Assembly: GCA_029783825.1 (NCBI GenBank)
Contig: JAREIK010003356.1
Location: forward strand, 1,249,516-1,313,515
Source: Sapria himalayana
Lineage: Eukaryota; Streptophyta; Magnoliopsida; Malpighiales; Rafflesiaceae
DNA: 64,000 bases
Direction: 5' to 3'
Positions 39,746-51,533 of the stretch are shown piece by piece; the stretch's first letter is position 1; every line of letters starts with the position of its first letter. Both the position numbers and the translations under genes were made by a program. Below the pieces are notes generated by a model. The model had not been told where the DNA came from, searched no databases, and saw only the letters and a list, made by a program, of their open reading frames with translations.

Positions 39746-42700
39746 TCATGTTTTTTGAAGCCTAATATACGGAAATGCAATTTTATCTAATCTTATTAGT
39801 CCTTTGAATTTTCCAGGTATATTCTCCCCTCTAAATTCTTGTGATCCTTTTCTCATTCCTTCTTCCGCTAATCTATCTGCAATCATGTTTGCTTCCCTAT
39901 AAATATGCTTAATTTCTCCTTTTATTTCTCTTAGAATGCTTCTAATATTATCAATCTCTTCTTCAAATTGCCATAAATATATCTTTCCCTGTACTAGGTC
40001 CACTAGTATCTTTGAATCCACCTGTGCTTGAACCTTTTGGTAATTATTAGATTTACAAATTTGCAAACCCTTTTATAGGGCTATAATTTCTGCTTGCAAG
40101 GCAGAAGATGCTATATCTCTTGATGTGAACGCTTTCAGTACCTCTCCTTCCGCATTTCTTATTAAACCTCCTCCACCAGCTTCTCCCATTTCTCTTTTAA
40201 AGCTTCCATCAGTATTTAGTGTTAGACTGCCCTGCTCATGTTTATTCCAGTTAACTATTTTAATAATTGGCATTTTTCTTGCTATTGTTGCAAGGTGCCA
40301 TTCTTTTATTCTATCTTCCTCTTTTTTCCTGTTTTCCATTTTTATTGGATTACAAGCCGTAATGAATGCACTCTCTTTTTTTATTTCTTCCAAAATGACA
40401 TTATGTTCCATTTTTACATTATCATATCTACTTCTGTTTCTAGCTTTCCATATGCACCATAGCACTATATGCGGAATATAACTTCTAATCCATTTTAAGA
40501 TATTATTCTTTGTTTGTTTTTTTGACCAGTTTTCTAGCCTATTTCTTAAATTAACTGTACTTCTTTCAATATTAGCTTCAATTTCTAATTTATTCCACAC
40601 TTTTATAGCTATTTACCCTTAGAAAATAGGTGATCCGAGCTCTATATATCTTGATGGCAGCATTCACATCTTGATGCTAATTTTATGCCCTTTTTCTGAA
40701 TGTTCGCATCTAGAGGGACAATGTTTGACATGATTTTCCACGATAAAACATTAACTTTTTGAGGCAAGTCTTTTTTCCAGAGTTATTTAAATTGTAAGGG
40801 TTTTCTGCTTCTTACTAGCTCCTTGGCACTTTTTAATGTGAAGTTTCCGTTTGGATTTAAAGTCCATTTCCACCCACTTTTCGTTAGTATTGTATGCTTT
40901 TCCATGCTACTTTGTTGTTCGCGCATCATTTTCCAGCTTCTAGACGCTTTTTTTATATTTTTAAAAGCATTGTTTCCTAACCCATATTTAGCTTTTAGGA
41001 TTGCCACCTAGATGTTTTTATCTGATTTTATTCCCCACCAATTCTTACATGCCCACGCTTTGGATATATCTTTTAGGCTGATCAAGCCTAATCCTCTCTC
41101 CTCTTTTGGGTAACATAAATCTCTCCATTTTTTCCAGTGCAGCTTATTCTTCCCTTCTCTTTTACCCCATAAAAAATTAGTCATTTCTCTTTCTAGTTTT
41201 TTAATAATTATATTTGGAGGTTGTGCCGTCATTAGTATATGTATTAATGAACTATGTAGCACATGGGTAATTAGTGTAGTTCTTCCTGCCATATTTAATA
41301 AGTTTTCTTTCCAGCCGGCAATTTTATTCTTTATTTTATCCAGTAAAAATGCAAAATATTCCTCCTTTACTCTTCCTTCATAAATTGGGCATCCCAGATA
41401 CATTAATGCTCCTTTACACTGTGCAAAACCTGTGACGCTTTTAATTTTGAGAGCAATGTTTTCTGGTGCTTTGGCTGCTATCACAAATTGACATTTATTC
41501 TTATTAAGCTTTTGGCCTGTTTCTTCTTCTAGTGTTTGTATAAGCTCCATCAAGTTTTCCATTGATTTGCTGCTGGCATTTGTAAATATGATCACGTCAT
41601 CAGCATATGCCAAGCAGCATATTAATGGCATATCTTTGGGCTGTCTATAGGCTAAGATGTTGCCATTTCTAACCTTCTCTTTTAAGTTTACTATAAAAAG
41701 ATCTAAATAAATATTAAACAAAGAAGGGGACAATGGGTCCCCTTGCCTGAGACCTTTGGTTGGTTTAAATTCTTCACCTGCCTGGCCATTTATAAGAATT
41801 TTAATCCAAGCACTAGATATACATCTATATATAATATCTATCCAAAATTCTGGAAACCTCATTTTTCTCATTATATAGCAAAGTATATTCCATTCTACTT
41901 TATCAAATGCCTTAGCTAAATCTAGTTTCATGATTACATTATGACCCCTGACCTTAGTCCCTATATCTCTTATCATTTCCGATATTAAATTAATGTTTTC
42001 AGTTATCAGCCTATTTTTAACAAAACCTGCTTGTTCCGGCTCTATTATGTTTGGTAATATTTTGCTCAATCGTTCCTGTAACAATTTGGCTAATATTTTA
42101 TATATGGTATTACATAAACTAATTGGCCTGTAATCTTCTCCTTTTTGAGGATTTGTTTTCTTAGTTATCAAAACTATGTATGAGTTGGACCATGTTTTTG
42201 AGATTTCCGCACCCGTGAATATCCAGTTGATAGCTTCTAAAACATCTTTTTTGATTATATTCCAGCTTCGTTGGAAAAATGCATTATTCCAGCCGTCTGG
42301 TCCTGCTGCACTGTCTTTATTTGCATTAAAAACTGCATTGTTCACTTCTTCTTCCGTAGGAAATTCTGCTAGCATTTTGTTGTCTTCTTGCGTGACTTTT
42401 CTTTTAATTTTCTCCATTAGTGTAAAGTTTCTATTTGTATTTATCCCGCTTAGATGCTTTTTAAAAAATTCTTCTATTTCAATTTTAATATCTTCCTCTT
42501 TTTCAACCCACTCTTCGTTAGCTCTTTTAAGACCTTTTATTCCTAATCTTTGCGACTTAATTTTTGCCATTGTATAGAAAAATTTCATATTTTTATCTCC
42601 ATCCTTCAACCATTTAACTTTCGCTCTCTGTTTCCAGTAAATTTCTTCCATATACATTCTTAGCTTTAATTCAGCTTTAGCTTTATTAACTTCTATTCTG

Positions 42701-43641
42701 GTTTTTTTATTTTGTATATTTTCATATTCTTTCTCTGTTGTTATGGCTTTCTGTTCTACCTCTTGAATTTTCATGGCCACATTGCCAAAAACTTCTTTAT
42801 TCCACTTATTGAGAGCAGATCGTAATGCTCTCAGTTTTTGTCCCAATCTCTGCATGGGGTTACCCGGAATCAGTTTTTCCCATGTATTTTTGACTATAGA
42901 TTCAAAATCCTTGTGTAAGCCACACATATTTTGGTATATGAAGGCCTTCTGGCTTACCTTCTTTTTTCGAAGGCTTACCAGGAGTGGGCTATGATCTGAA
43001 CAAGTTCTGCTTAAATGCTGTACTTTAACTTCCCCCATAACATCTAACCATTTTGTATTAAGTAACACTCGATCAAGTCTAGACCAGATCATTTTCTTAT
43101 TCTTCCAGTTATTACACCAAGTGTAATTTGTACCTAGGTATTCAACCTCCATTAAACTTGCATTTGCAATCGCCTCATTGAATTGAGTCATTGCTACCGG
43201 ATTTGGTGTCCTGCCTCCCTTTTTTTCCGATGGGCTTCTAATTATGTTGAAATCTCCTCCTATAATTCATGGGGATTTCGTGAGTGCTATTTTCCCCATT
43301 TCATGCCAGAGCATTTTCCTTTTTTCTTTTGCATTACTTGCATAAACCGCTGAAAAAATAATCTCTGGTTGCTTAGCCATTTTAAAGTTTAATATTTGAT
43401 CATTTTCAAATACAATTTCAATGTCTATGGGGCTATTCCACATGATCCATAATTTACTATTGTGATTCGAGAAGGCCTTTTGCATGCCTATCCTCATCCT
43501 ATATTTCTCTATCTGGTCTTTAGTTACCATTGGTTCAGCTAAAATTATTATTTTTAGTTTATATATTTTAATTAAATTTCTAATTCTATTTATTGTAGGA
43601 GCGTTCGCTACTCCTCTTATATTCCAATATATACTATTCAT
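39746..43641 (-). pseudogene. LINE ORF2: endonuclease, reverse transcriptase, zf-RVT and RNase H, with stops
   Basis: The start MNSIYWNIRG at 43641 opens the APE endonuclease, with AEPMV, IIGGDFN and CSDHSPLLVSL motifs (to about 42980). The reverse transcriptase (about 42150-41400) has ITKKTNPQKGEDYRPISLCN, MKLDLAKAFDKVEWN, GLRQGDPLSPSLFNIYLDLF and the catalytic CLAYADDVIIF. After it come AGRTTLI and LHWKKWRDLCYPKEERGLGL, a zf-RVT region (about 40870-40620), and an RNase H domain (40260-39850) with TLNTDGSF, LQAEIIAL, VDSKILV and YREANMIADRLAEEG. Defects are TGA at 43267-43269 just before IIGGDFN, TAG at 41008-41010, TAA at 40783-40785, a frame change between 40783 and 40600, and TAG at 40073-40075. 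Full length is about 1,300 codons, normal for plant L1. The 43191-41008 part is one uninterrupted open frame. Confidence 0.93.
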
Positions 43642-45033
43642 AATAAAGTGTACTCGGCTTGCGCTCTAGTAGTACATTTCGATTCATATTTCGAGTTAGT
43701 ATATTTTTTCATATTTCTTATAGTTTTACTAGTACTCGGTGGGGCTTGCTCTATCTTCTTTATTTTATTTATCTTTTCCAAGCTCATATTTAATTCCATG
43801 ATTTCTTCTAAGGCTTTTTTCCTGTCTTTTGGTGCATGTCTAATTTTCTGCTTTTTTAGCCATAAGTCATCCTTTGGTGCTTTCAGATCTAGATTTTTCT
43901 CTTCATCAGTGTTGCTGGACAGTGGCCAGCTTTTAGCTTCTATTTCCTCTTCAGAAAGCAAGTCATCCTCATCCCAATCATGCTGGTCTATATGTTTTAA
44001 TAACTGATCTTTCTTCCTTTTAAACATTGTTTTTTTCCTCTCTAGCCTTTCTACTCCTTCCACCTCCCTTGGTATTTTTTCTAACCATTTTATGATCTCC
44101 TCCATATTGTTATTATTATCTCTCAGCTCTATCCTTCTCTCCTCTCTTCCTAGCTCTTCTCTATTCCTCAACTCATCTTTATCCTTACTCTTTATTTTTT
44201 TCATTTTCTCTCCCCTCGACAGATTTCTCATTTTCCCGTTCTCCCTCTTTCTCCTCTTGTTATGGCTTTTTTTCCTCCCTCTCGGCTCTCCTCTACCTCG
44301 CCCTTCCTGTCGTCTTTTCTTACCCATTCCTTCGCCTTGATTTTCCTCATGTCTGTTAGCATACAAGCCTCCTCTGCATGACCCATTTTAAGGCAATTCA
44401 AACAATAAAATGGCATGTTTTCTGGAACTATATTCTGCCAGAAACCCTGTTGTAAATCATTGCCAACCCATATTTTTTTTGGAAAAGATTTTTTGCAGTT
44501 AACCTCGATGAGAATTCTAGCTGCACTTGGTCTTGTCATGTAAGCCGTGGCCTCATCAATCAGCCACGGTTTACCCACGCATAATGCTATAGAATATAGA
44601 AAATGTTTACTAAATAAATGTAATGGGAGCTTAGGCAGTGTGAACCAAACCAGGGCATTTGAAGGCTCCACGGATGGTGAGAAATCGGGCGACCATTTGA
44701 GGATGCGCATGGGGTATCCAGCCACGCTCCACTGCCCTCTAATCCATAACCTCAGGAAGTCGTCTTCTTCCCGTCGTATATGGCTATTTTCACAACTTGT
44801 CGTAGCTTCAGTGAAGCGATAAAAGCATAAATTTCTTCATAACTCGGCTTGCCATGGGAGAACTTCCCGATTAATGTAAGCTTGAAAGGTTCCGCAAGCT
44901 TTTGAAACTCTTCTTCGGTAAGTAACATGGCAGGAGACTCCTCCTTAGCGTCAAATTTCGGGAACAGAATCGCAGTACCCTTGGCGATTGAACTGAGTGA
45001 TTTTTTATTGAAAAGAAGATCCGAATCATCCAT
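43638..45033 (-). pseudogene. LINE ORF1: DUF4283 domain and CCHC zinc knuckle, frameshifted
   Basis: The start MDDSDLLFNKKSLSSIAKGT at 45033 leads into a DUF4283-type region (FKLTLIGKFSHGKPSYEEIY, then after a frame change WIRGQWSVAGYPMRILKWSP and ALVWFTLPKLPLHLFSKHFL). The zinc knuckle CLNCLKMGHAEEAC lies near 44405-44360 with C-x2-C-x4-H-x4-C spacing. A highly charged Lys/Arg/Glu tail follows in another frame and ends TRAQAEYTLL at 43638. ORF1 of this kind binds the element RNA. Two frame changes (near 44755 and between 44360 and 44228) break the about 465-codon frame. The stop codon overlaps the ORF2 start as ATGA. Confidence 0.88.
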
Positions 45034-45142
45034 TTTTGCTTAAACTTGAGCTCAAATCGCACCTAATCGCACCAAAAATCGCACCCGAAATCGCACCAAA
45101 AATCACACGAGAGAGCTCAAATTTCCGAAATCGTGGTACCCT
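45034..45142 (-). promoter_or_regulatory. LINE 5' leader with short tandem repeats
   Basis: The 109 bases before the ORF1 start contain four to five copies of GGTGCGATT-like units (+ strand AATCGCACC, 45053-45108). Plant L1 elements carry an internal promoter in this leader. The repeats are a candidate for it, which is inference. Confidence 0.6.
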
Positions 45143-45159
45143 TATCTATCTGTATGTAT
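45143..45159. repeat. Target-site duplication at the 5' side of the LINE
   Basis: Exact 17-base copy of 38472-38488. It joins the first leader base (45142) of the element. Confidence 0.88.
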
Positions 45160-45244
45160 GTATGTCGACCTAACTATTTCTTTCTTTGTATGTTTATATA
45201 TCTATCTTTATATCTATCTATCTATTAATTTTTCTATCAATTTA

Positions 45245-46490
45245 TCTATAAATCTTTATATCTATATGCCTATCTATCTGTATATCTAATTGTCCATCTA
45301 TATATCTATAAATCTATATATATATAATTATCTATCTATCTAGCTTTCTTTTTATCTATCTATATATCTATCTATATATCTATCTATCTATTTGATTATC
45401 TATATTTCTTTCTATCTTCATAATAATCTATATATCTTTCTGTCTATATATTTGTATATCTATCTATCGATCTATATTTCTATCTATATGTCTATCTATC
45501 TGTCAATTTGTCTATCTATTAATCAAACTTATATTTCTATATGTTTATCAATTTTTCTATCAATCTTTCTTTCAATCTATTTATCAATCTATCTATTAAT
45601 ATCACTATCAATCAATCTATCAGTCTATTTATCTATCAATCAATCTATCTATCTATATGTTTATCTATTATCTATCTATGTATATATATATATGTCTAAA
45701 TATCTATCGATCAATCTATCTATTTATCTATCTGTCTATAAATCTATCTTTCTTTCTTTCTTTTTTTCTATTAATCTGACAAACTTTTTATTTATCAATC
45801 AATCTATCAACCTATATCAATATATCAATGAATCTGTATATCAAGCAATCTATCAATTTATCTATCAATCTTTATATCTATATGTCTATCTATCTGTATA
45901 TCTAATTGTCTATCTATCTATCTATAAATCTATATATATAATAATATATCTATCTAGCTTTCTTTTTATCTATCTATATATCTATCTATCTATCTATCTA
46001 TTTGATTATCTATCTATCTATCTATTTGATTATCTATCTCTCTTTCTATCTTCATAATAATCTATATATCTTTTTTCTATATTTCTATCTATCTATCTGT
46101 CTATCTATATTTCTATCTATATGTCTATCTATCTGTCTATTAGTCTATCTATTTATCAAACTTATCTTTCTATCTTTTTATCAATTTTTCTATCAATCTT
46201 TCTTTCAATCTATTTATTAATCTATCTATTAATATCACTATCAATCAATCTATATGTCTATTTATTTATCAATCTATCTATCTATATGTCTATATATTAT
46301 CTATCTATGTATCTATATGTCTAAATATCTATCGATCAATCTATCTATTTATCTATCTGTCTATAAATCTATCTATCTATCTTTCTTTATTTTTTTTCTA
46401 TTAATCTGACAAACTTTCTATCTATCAATCTATCTATCAATCTATATCAATATATCAATGAATCTATATATCAAACAATCTATCAATCTA
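45245..46490. repeat. Higher-order tandem repeat, two units of about 625 bp
   Basis: Irregular landmarks occur twice in the same order with offsets of 614-634 bases: TAGCTTTCTTTTTATC (45341 and 45955), TTCATAATAATCTATATATC (45417 and 46051), CTAAATATCTATCGATC (45696 and 46321), and TATATCAATGAATC (45821 and 46451). The drifting offset shows small indels and divergence after duplication of a long satellite block. Confidence 0.85.
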
Positions 46491-49400
46491 TCTATCAATA
46501 TAACTATTAAAATGTCTATCAATCGATCTATCAATTTGTCTATCAAACTATATATTAATTTGTCTATAAAATTGTCTATAAATCTGTCTATAAATAAGTA
46601 CGTCAATCTATCTATCTATCTAACTAGTTTTCTATCTATTTGTCAGTTATTCATCTGTCTTTTAATCCTTCTATCAATCTATTTATCAATTTGTCTATCA
46701 ATCTACCTATTAATTTTACTATTAATCTGTGTATTAATATGACTAAGAATTTATCTATTAATCTTTCTACAATCTATGTATCAATCTATATATCATTTTG
46801 TCCATCAATTTGTCAATTTATCTATCATCGACCTGTCTATCTATATGTCTATCTATCTATCTATCTATTTATCTATTGTCTATTTAACTATTAATTTATC
46901 AATCTATCTATCAATATATAAATCTATCTATGTATCGTTCTTTATATCTATGTATCTATCTATTTATCAATCTATCAATTATCGATATAACTATCTATCA
47001 TTCAATCTAATTATTTATCTATCAATCTATTTATCTATCTGTCTATCTATCTTTCTATCTGTATATCTTTCTATCTCTTTATCAATCTATCTCTCAATCT
47101 TTCTAACTATCTGTGTGTCTAACTATATGTTTATATATTTATCTATCTATAAATTTATATATATGTATATCTATCTATCTATCAATATATATGTCTATCT
47201 ATCTATCTATCCATCTATCTATTTGTCTATCTATATCATTTATCTATTGTGTATCTCTATCTATCTATCTATCTGTCAATCAATCAATCAATATATCTAT
47301 CTATCTATCTAGCAATCTATCTATCTATATTTTTATCTATTTGTCTGTATATATATCTATGTATCTTTTATCTTTCTATATGCTTGATAGTCTACATGCC
47401 TGATCAACTTTGTATATATAAGTCTATCTATCTATTTGTATATCTTTTTGTCTATTTATATGTCTATCTATTTGTCTATCTATCTATCTATTTATATGTC
47501 TGTTGATCTTATTTGTCTATCTTTTTATATATCTAATTTCTAACTTTTTATATATCTATCTGTCTATCTATCTATCCATCTCTCTATAAATCTATTTATC
47601 TATCTATTTGTTTATATGTCTATCTATATCATTTATCTATCTATCTATATGTTTATCAATCAATCTATCTATCTATTTATAAGTATATATATCTTTATAA
47701 CTATCTATCTATATAACTATCTATCTTTCTGTTTATCATTCTTTCTATCTATATGCCTTCTATCTATCTATCTTTCTTTCTTTCTATCTTTCTAATAATC
47801 TATCTATTTATATATATGTCTATCTATCTATCTATCTATCTATATATCTATATGTTTATTTATTTATGTATATATTATCTATCTGTTTATCTATCTATCT
47901 TTTTGTCTATCTATTTCTCTATTTGTATATATATATATCTATTTATCAATCTATCTATCTACCTTTCTATTTGTCTATCTATTTAACTATATATCTATAT
48001 TTCTATCTATCTAGCTTTTTATCATTCTATATTTGTAATTATATGTCTACTATCTATTTGTCATTTAATCTGTCCATCAATGTATCTATGAATCTATCTA
48101 TCAATTAGTCTATCAATCAATCTATCAATCTATCAATCTGTCAATCAATATGTCAATCAATTGGTATATCAATCTATCTATCAAAAGTTTTAATAATTTA
48201 TCTATCAATATATTTATCAATATGTCTATCTATCTATCAATATATATTTATACATGTCTGTCTGTCTTTCAGTCTATCTATTTGTCTATCTTTCTATCTA
48301 TATGCATATCTATTTTTCTATCTAATTGTCTATAAGTCTTTCAATCTATCTATCTTTCAATCTATCTATAAATCTATCTATCAATATGTTTACTTATCTA
48401 TCTATTTATTTGTCTATCTAATTGTTTATCTATTTATCTATCTATCTTTCTTTCTGTCTATCTATTTGTCTATATAACTGTCTATATGTCTATCTATCTA
48501 ACTATATCTATCTATCTTTCTTTCTGTCTCTCTCTCTAACTATTTATCTAACTATATGTGTATCTATCTTGTCTATCTATCTCTTAATCTAACTATCTAT
48601 ATGTATCTCTATATACTATCTTGTCTATTTATCTATCTATCTATTTGTATCTCTATATATCTGTCTATTTATCTATCTAATAACTTACATATCTATTTGA
48701 CTACTTATCTGTATATCTATCTATCTATATGTCTTTCATTATGTTTATCTATCTCTATATCAATCAATCTATATATCTATCTACATATCTATTTGTCTAT
48801 TGATCTGTCTATCAATCAACCTGTCTATCTGTCTAAAAATTTTTCTATTACTTTTTTTATTTATTTGTATTTAATTTATCAATCAATCTATATATCTATC
48901 TATCTAACTAACTAACTAACAATCTATTTATCTATCTGTCTATATAAATATGTTTTTTTATCTTTATATAATTATTTCTATCTATTTGTCTATCTATTTG
49001 TCTATTTATGTATTTGTCTATCTATCTGTCAAATTATATGCTTTTTTGTCTGTCTAACTATATATCTATCTTTCTTTCTATCTATTTTTCTATGAATTTG
49101 TCAAGAAATCTATCAATCAATCAATCTATCTATCTGTCTTTAATGTATCTATTAATTTATATATCTATCTATCTATTTGTTTTCTTGTTTTTTTGTTTGT
49201 CTCACTTTCTACCTACCTGATAGTGTAGCAGCATAATTGTCTATATATGTCTATATGTATATTTGTCTATCTTTCTTTCTGTTTGTCTATCTATAGTCTA
49301 TTTGTCTATCTATATGTCTGTCTATGTATCAATTTATCTTTCTATCTATATGTCTAACTATATGTATGTTTGTCTATCTATTAGTCTATCTATATATCTA

Positions 49401-50415
49401 TCTATCTATTTGTTTATCTATATGTTTGTATATCTTTCAATCTAATTATCTATCTGTCTATCTATCTATCTATCTATCTATCTATTTGTTTCTCTATTTC
49501 TCTAACTATCTATCTATATTACTATCTAATTATCTATTTCTATCTATCTGTCAATTTATATGTCTATTTATCTGTGTTTCTATTTGTCTATATATCTTTC
49601 TATTTCTACCTATCTCTTTGTCAATCCATATGTATATCATTTTTCTATATATGTGCCTATCTATTTGTCTATCTAGCTGTGAATCTATCTATCAATAAAT
49701 TTCTCAATCTAACTATTTAATAATCCGTATATCTATCCGTCCATCAATCTAGTTGTCAATGTATCTATTTATTTATTATCTATGTCTATATCTATCTTTG
49801 TATCTATATGTCTAACTATCTTGCAATCTATGTGTGTATATATATAAACCTATCTATCTATCTATTTATCAAACTCTCTATCTATTTGTATATCAATCTT
49901 ACTATCAATCTGTCTATAAATTTACCTATCAATCAATCTATCAATCTCTATATCCATCTCTCTATCTTTTGTCTATCCATCTGTGTATTAATCTATCTAT
50001 TTCTCTATCAGTCTATCTATTTAACTAGATGTTTTTTATCTATCTATCTACCAATTTGTCTATCAATCTATCAATCTATGTATCTATCAATCTGTCTATT
50101 AATCTGTCTATAAATCTGTCTATCAATCTATCAAACAATCCATCTAATAATCTGTCTATCAATTTATTTTTGAAAATGTCTATAAATCTGTTTATTAATC
50201 TATCTATCTATTTGTATATCAATTTGTTTATCACTCTATCTATTAATCTTTCTATCATTCTGTCTATCAATAAATCTATCTATCTATCTATATAAATATC
50301 TATCTATCTATCAGTCAATTTATGTGTATATCAATATATCTATCAGTCGGTCTGTCTATATGTTTGTCTATCTATTAATCTATCTATCTATTTACTATCT
50401 ATCTATTTATAATTT

Positions 50416-50419
<4 letters not shown>

Positions 50420-50464
<45 letters not shown>
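50420..50464. repeat. Perfect (TA)n microsatellite
   Basis: A pure TA run in array D. A similar run lies at about 54840-54880. Confidence 0.95.
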
Positions 50465-50466
<2 letters not shown>

Positions 50467-51407
50467 ATCTTTCTATTAATATGTCAATCAATTTGTCTAT
50501 CAATCTTTCTATCAATCTGTCTGACAATCTTTCTATCAATCTATTCTATGAATTTGTCTATCAATTTCTCTATCAATCTATAAATCTTTCTATCTAACTT
50601 ACTAACTATCTATTTATATTTCTATCAATCTATCTCTCTATCTTTTTATCTATATGTCTATCTATCTTTCTATTGATATGTCTATCTATCCATCTATCTA
50701 TCTATCTATCTAAAAGTGTATTTATTTTTTTATCAATTTTTCTATCAATCTATCTATCAATCTATCTATCAAAATGTTTTTTGTCTATCTATTTATGTAT
50801 CAATCTATCTACCAATCTCTCTATCAATATGTCTATCAATCAATCAATCAATTTGTTTCTGAATCTATATTTCAATCTTTCTATAAATCTATTTATCAAT
50901 ATTATCTTTCGATCATTCTATCAATTTATTTATCAATATATCTATCAATCAATTATTCAATATGTCAACCTATCTATCTATCTGTCTATCTTTTTATCTT
51001 TCTATCTATCTATCTGTCTATCTATTTATATATAAATTTATTTATCTATTTATCTATTTTCTATCTATCTATCTAACTATCTGTATATCTATCTATGTCT
51101 CTATCTATCTGTCTATCTATCTATCACTCTGTCTCTCTTTCTATATATCTATCTATCTATATGTATGTCTATTTATCTATATATCAATTTATCTATCTAT
51201 ATTTTTTTTCTATCTATCTAACTATCATTATATCTATCTATGTATTTATCTATCTATCTGTATGCCTATAGATCTATCTATTTTTCTAACATTCTGTCTA
51301 TCTATTTGTTTATCTATCTATATATCTATATCTCTTATTATCTATTTATCTATCTGTCTATCTATCTATCTACTTTTTTATCTATATTTCTATCAGTCTA
51401 TCTATCT

Positions 51408-51533
51408 ATTTTTCTAACTACTTGTCTATCTTTGTGTTTATCTATCTATTTCTCTAACTACTTGTCTATCTTTGTGTCTATCTATCTATTTCTCTAACTA
51501 TTTGTCTATCTTTGTGTCTATCTATCTATTTAT
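51408..51533. repeat. 40-bp tandem repeat, three units
   Basis: Units starting CTAACTA at 51414, 51454 and 51494 share the body TTGTCTATCTTTGTGT, with only one- or two-base differences. Confidence 0.9.

Larger units (their letters stand above)
38489..45142 (-). mobile_element. Full-length plant L1-type LINE in TATC satellite
   Basis: A 6,654-bp element on the minus strand. In order it has a 109-base 5' leader, ORF1 (45033-43638), ORF2 (43641-39746), a long 3' UTR (39745-38496) and a short poly(A) tail (38489-38495). A 17-bp exact target duplication flanks it, the signature of target-primed reverse transcription. Few plant LINE copies are full length, because most are 5' truncated. Both ORFs carry stops or frameshifts, so the copy is probably inactive. 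Removing it restores continuous TATC-type satellite between arrays C and D. Confidence 0.92.

Noticed and set aside
40125..44340. Plus-strand open frames opposite the LINE (for example 42176-42577, 43648-44007, 44092-44340)
   Set aside because: They are antisense shadows of ORF1 and ORF2, with no homology of their own.
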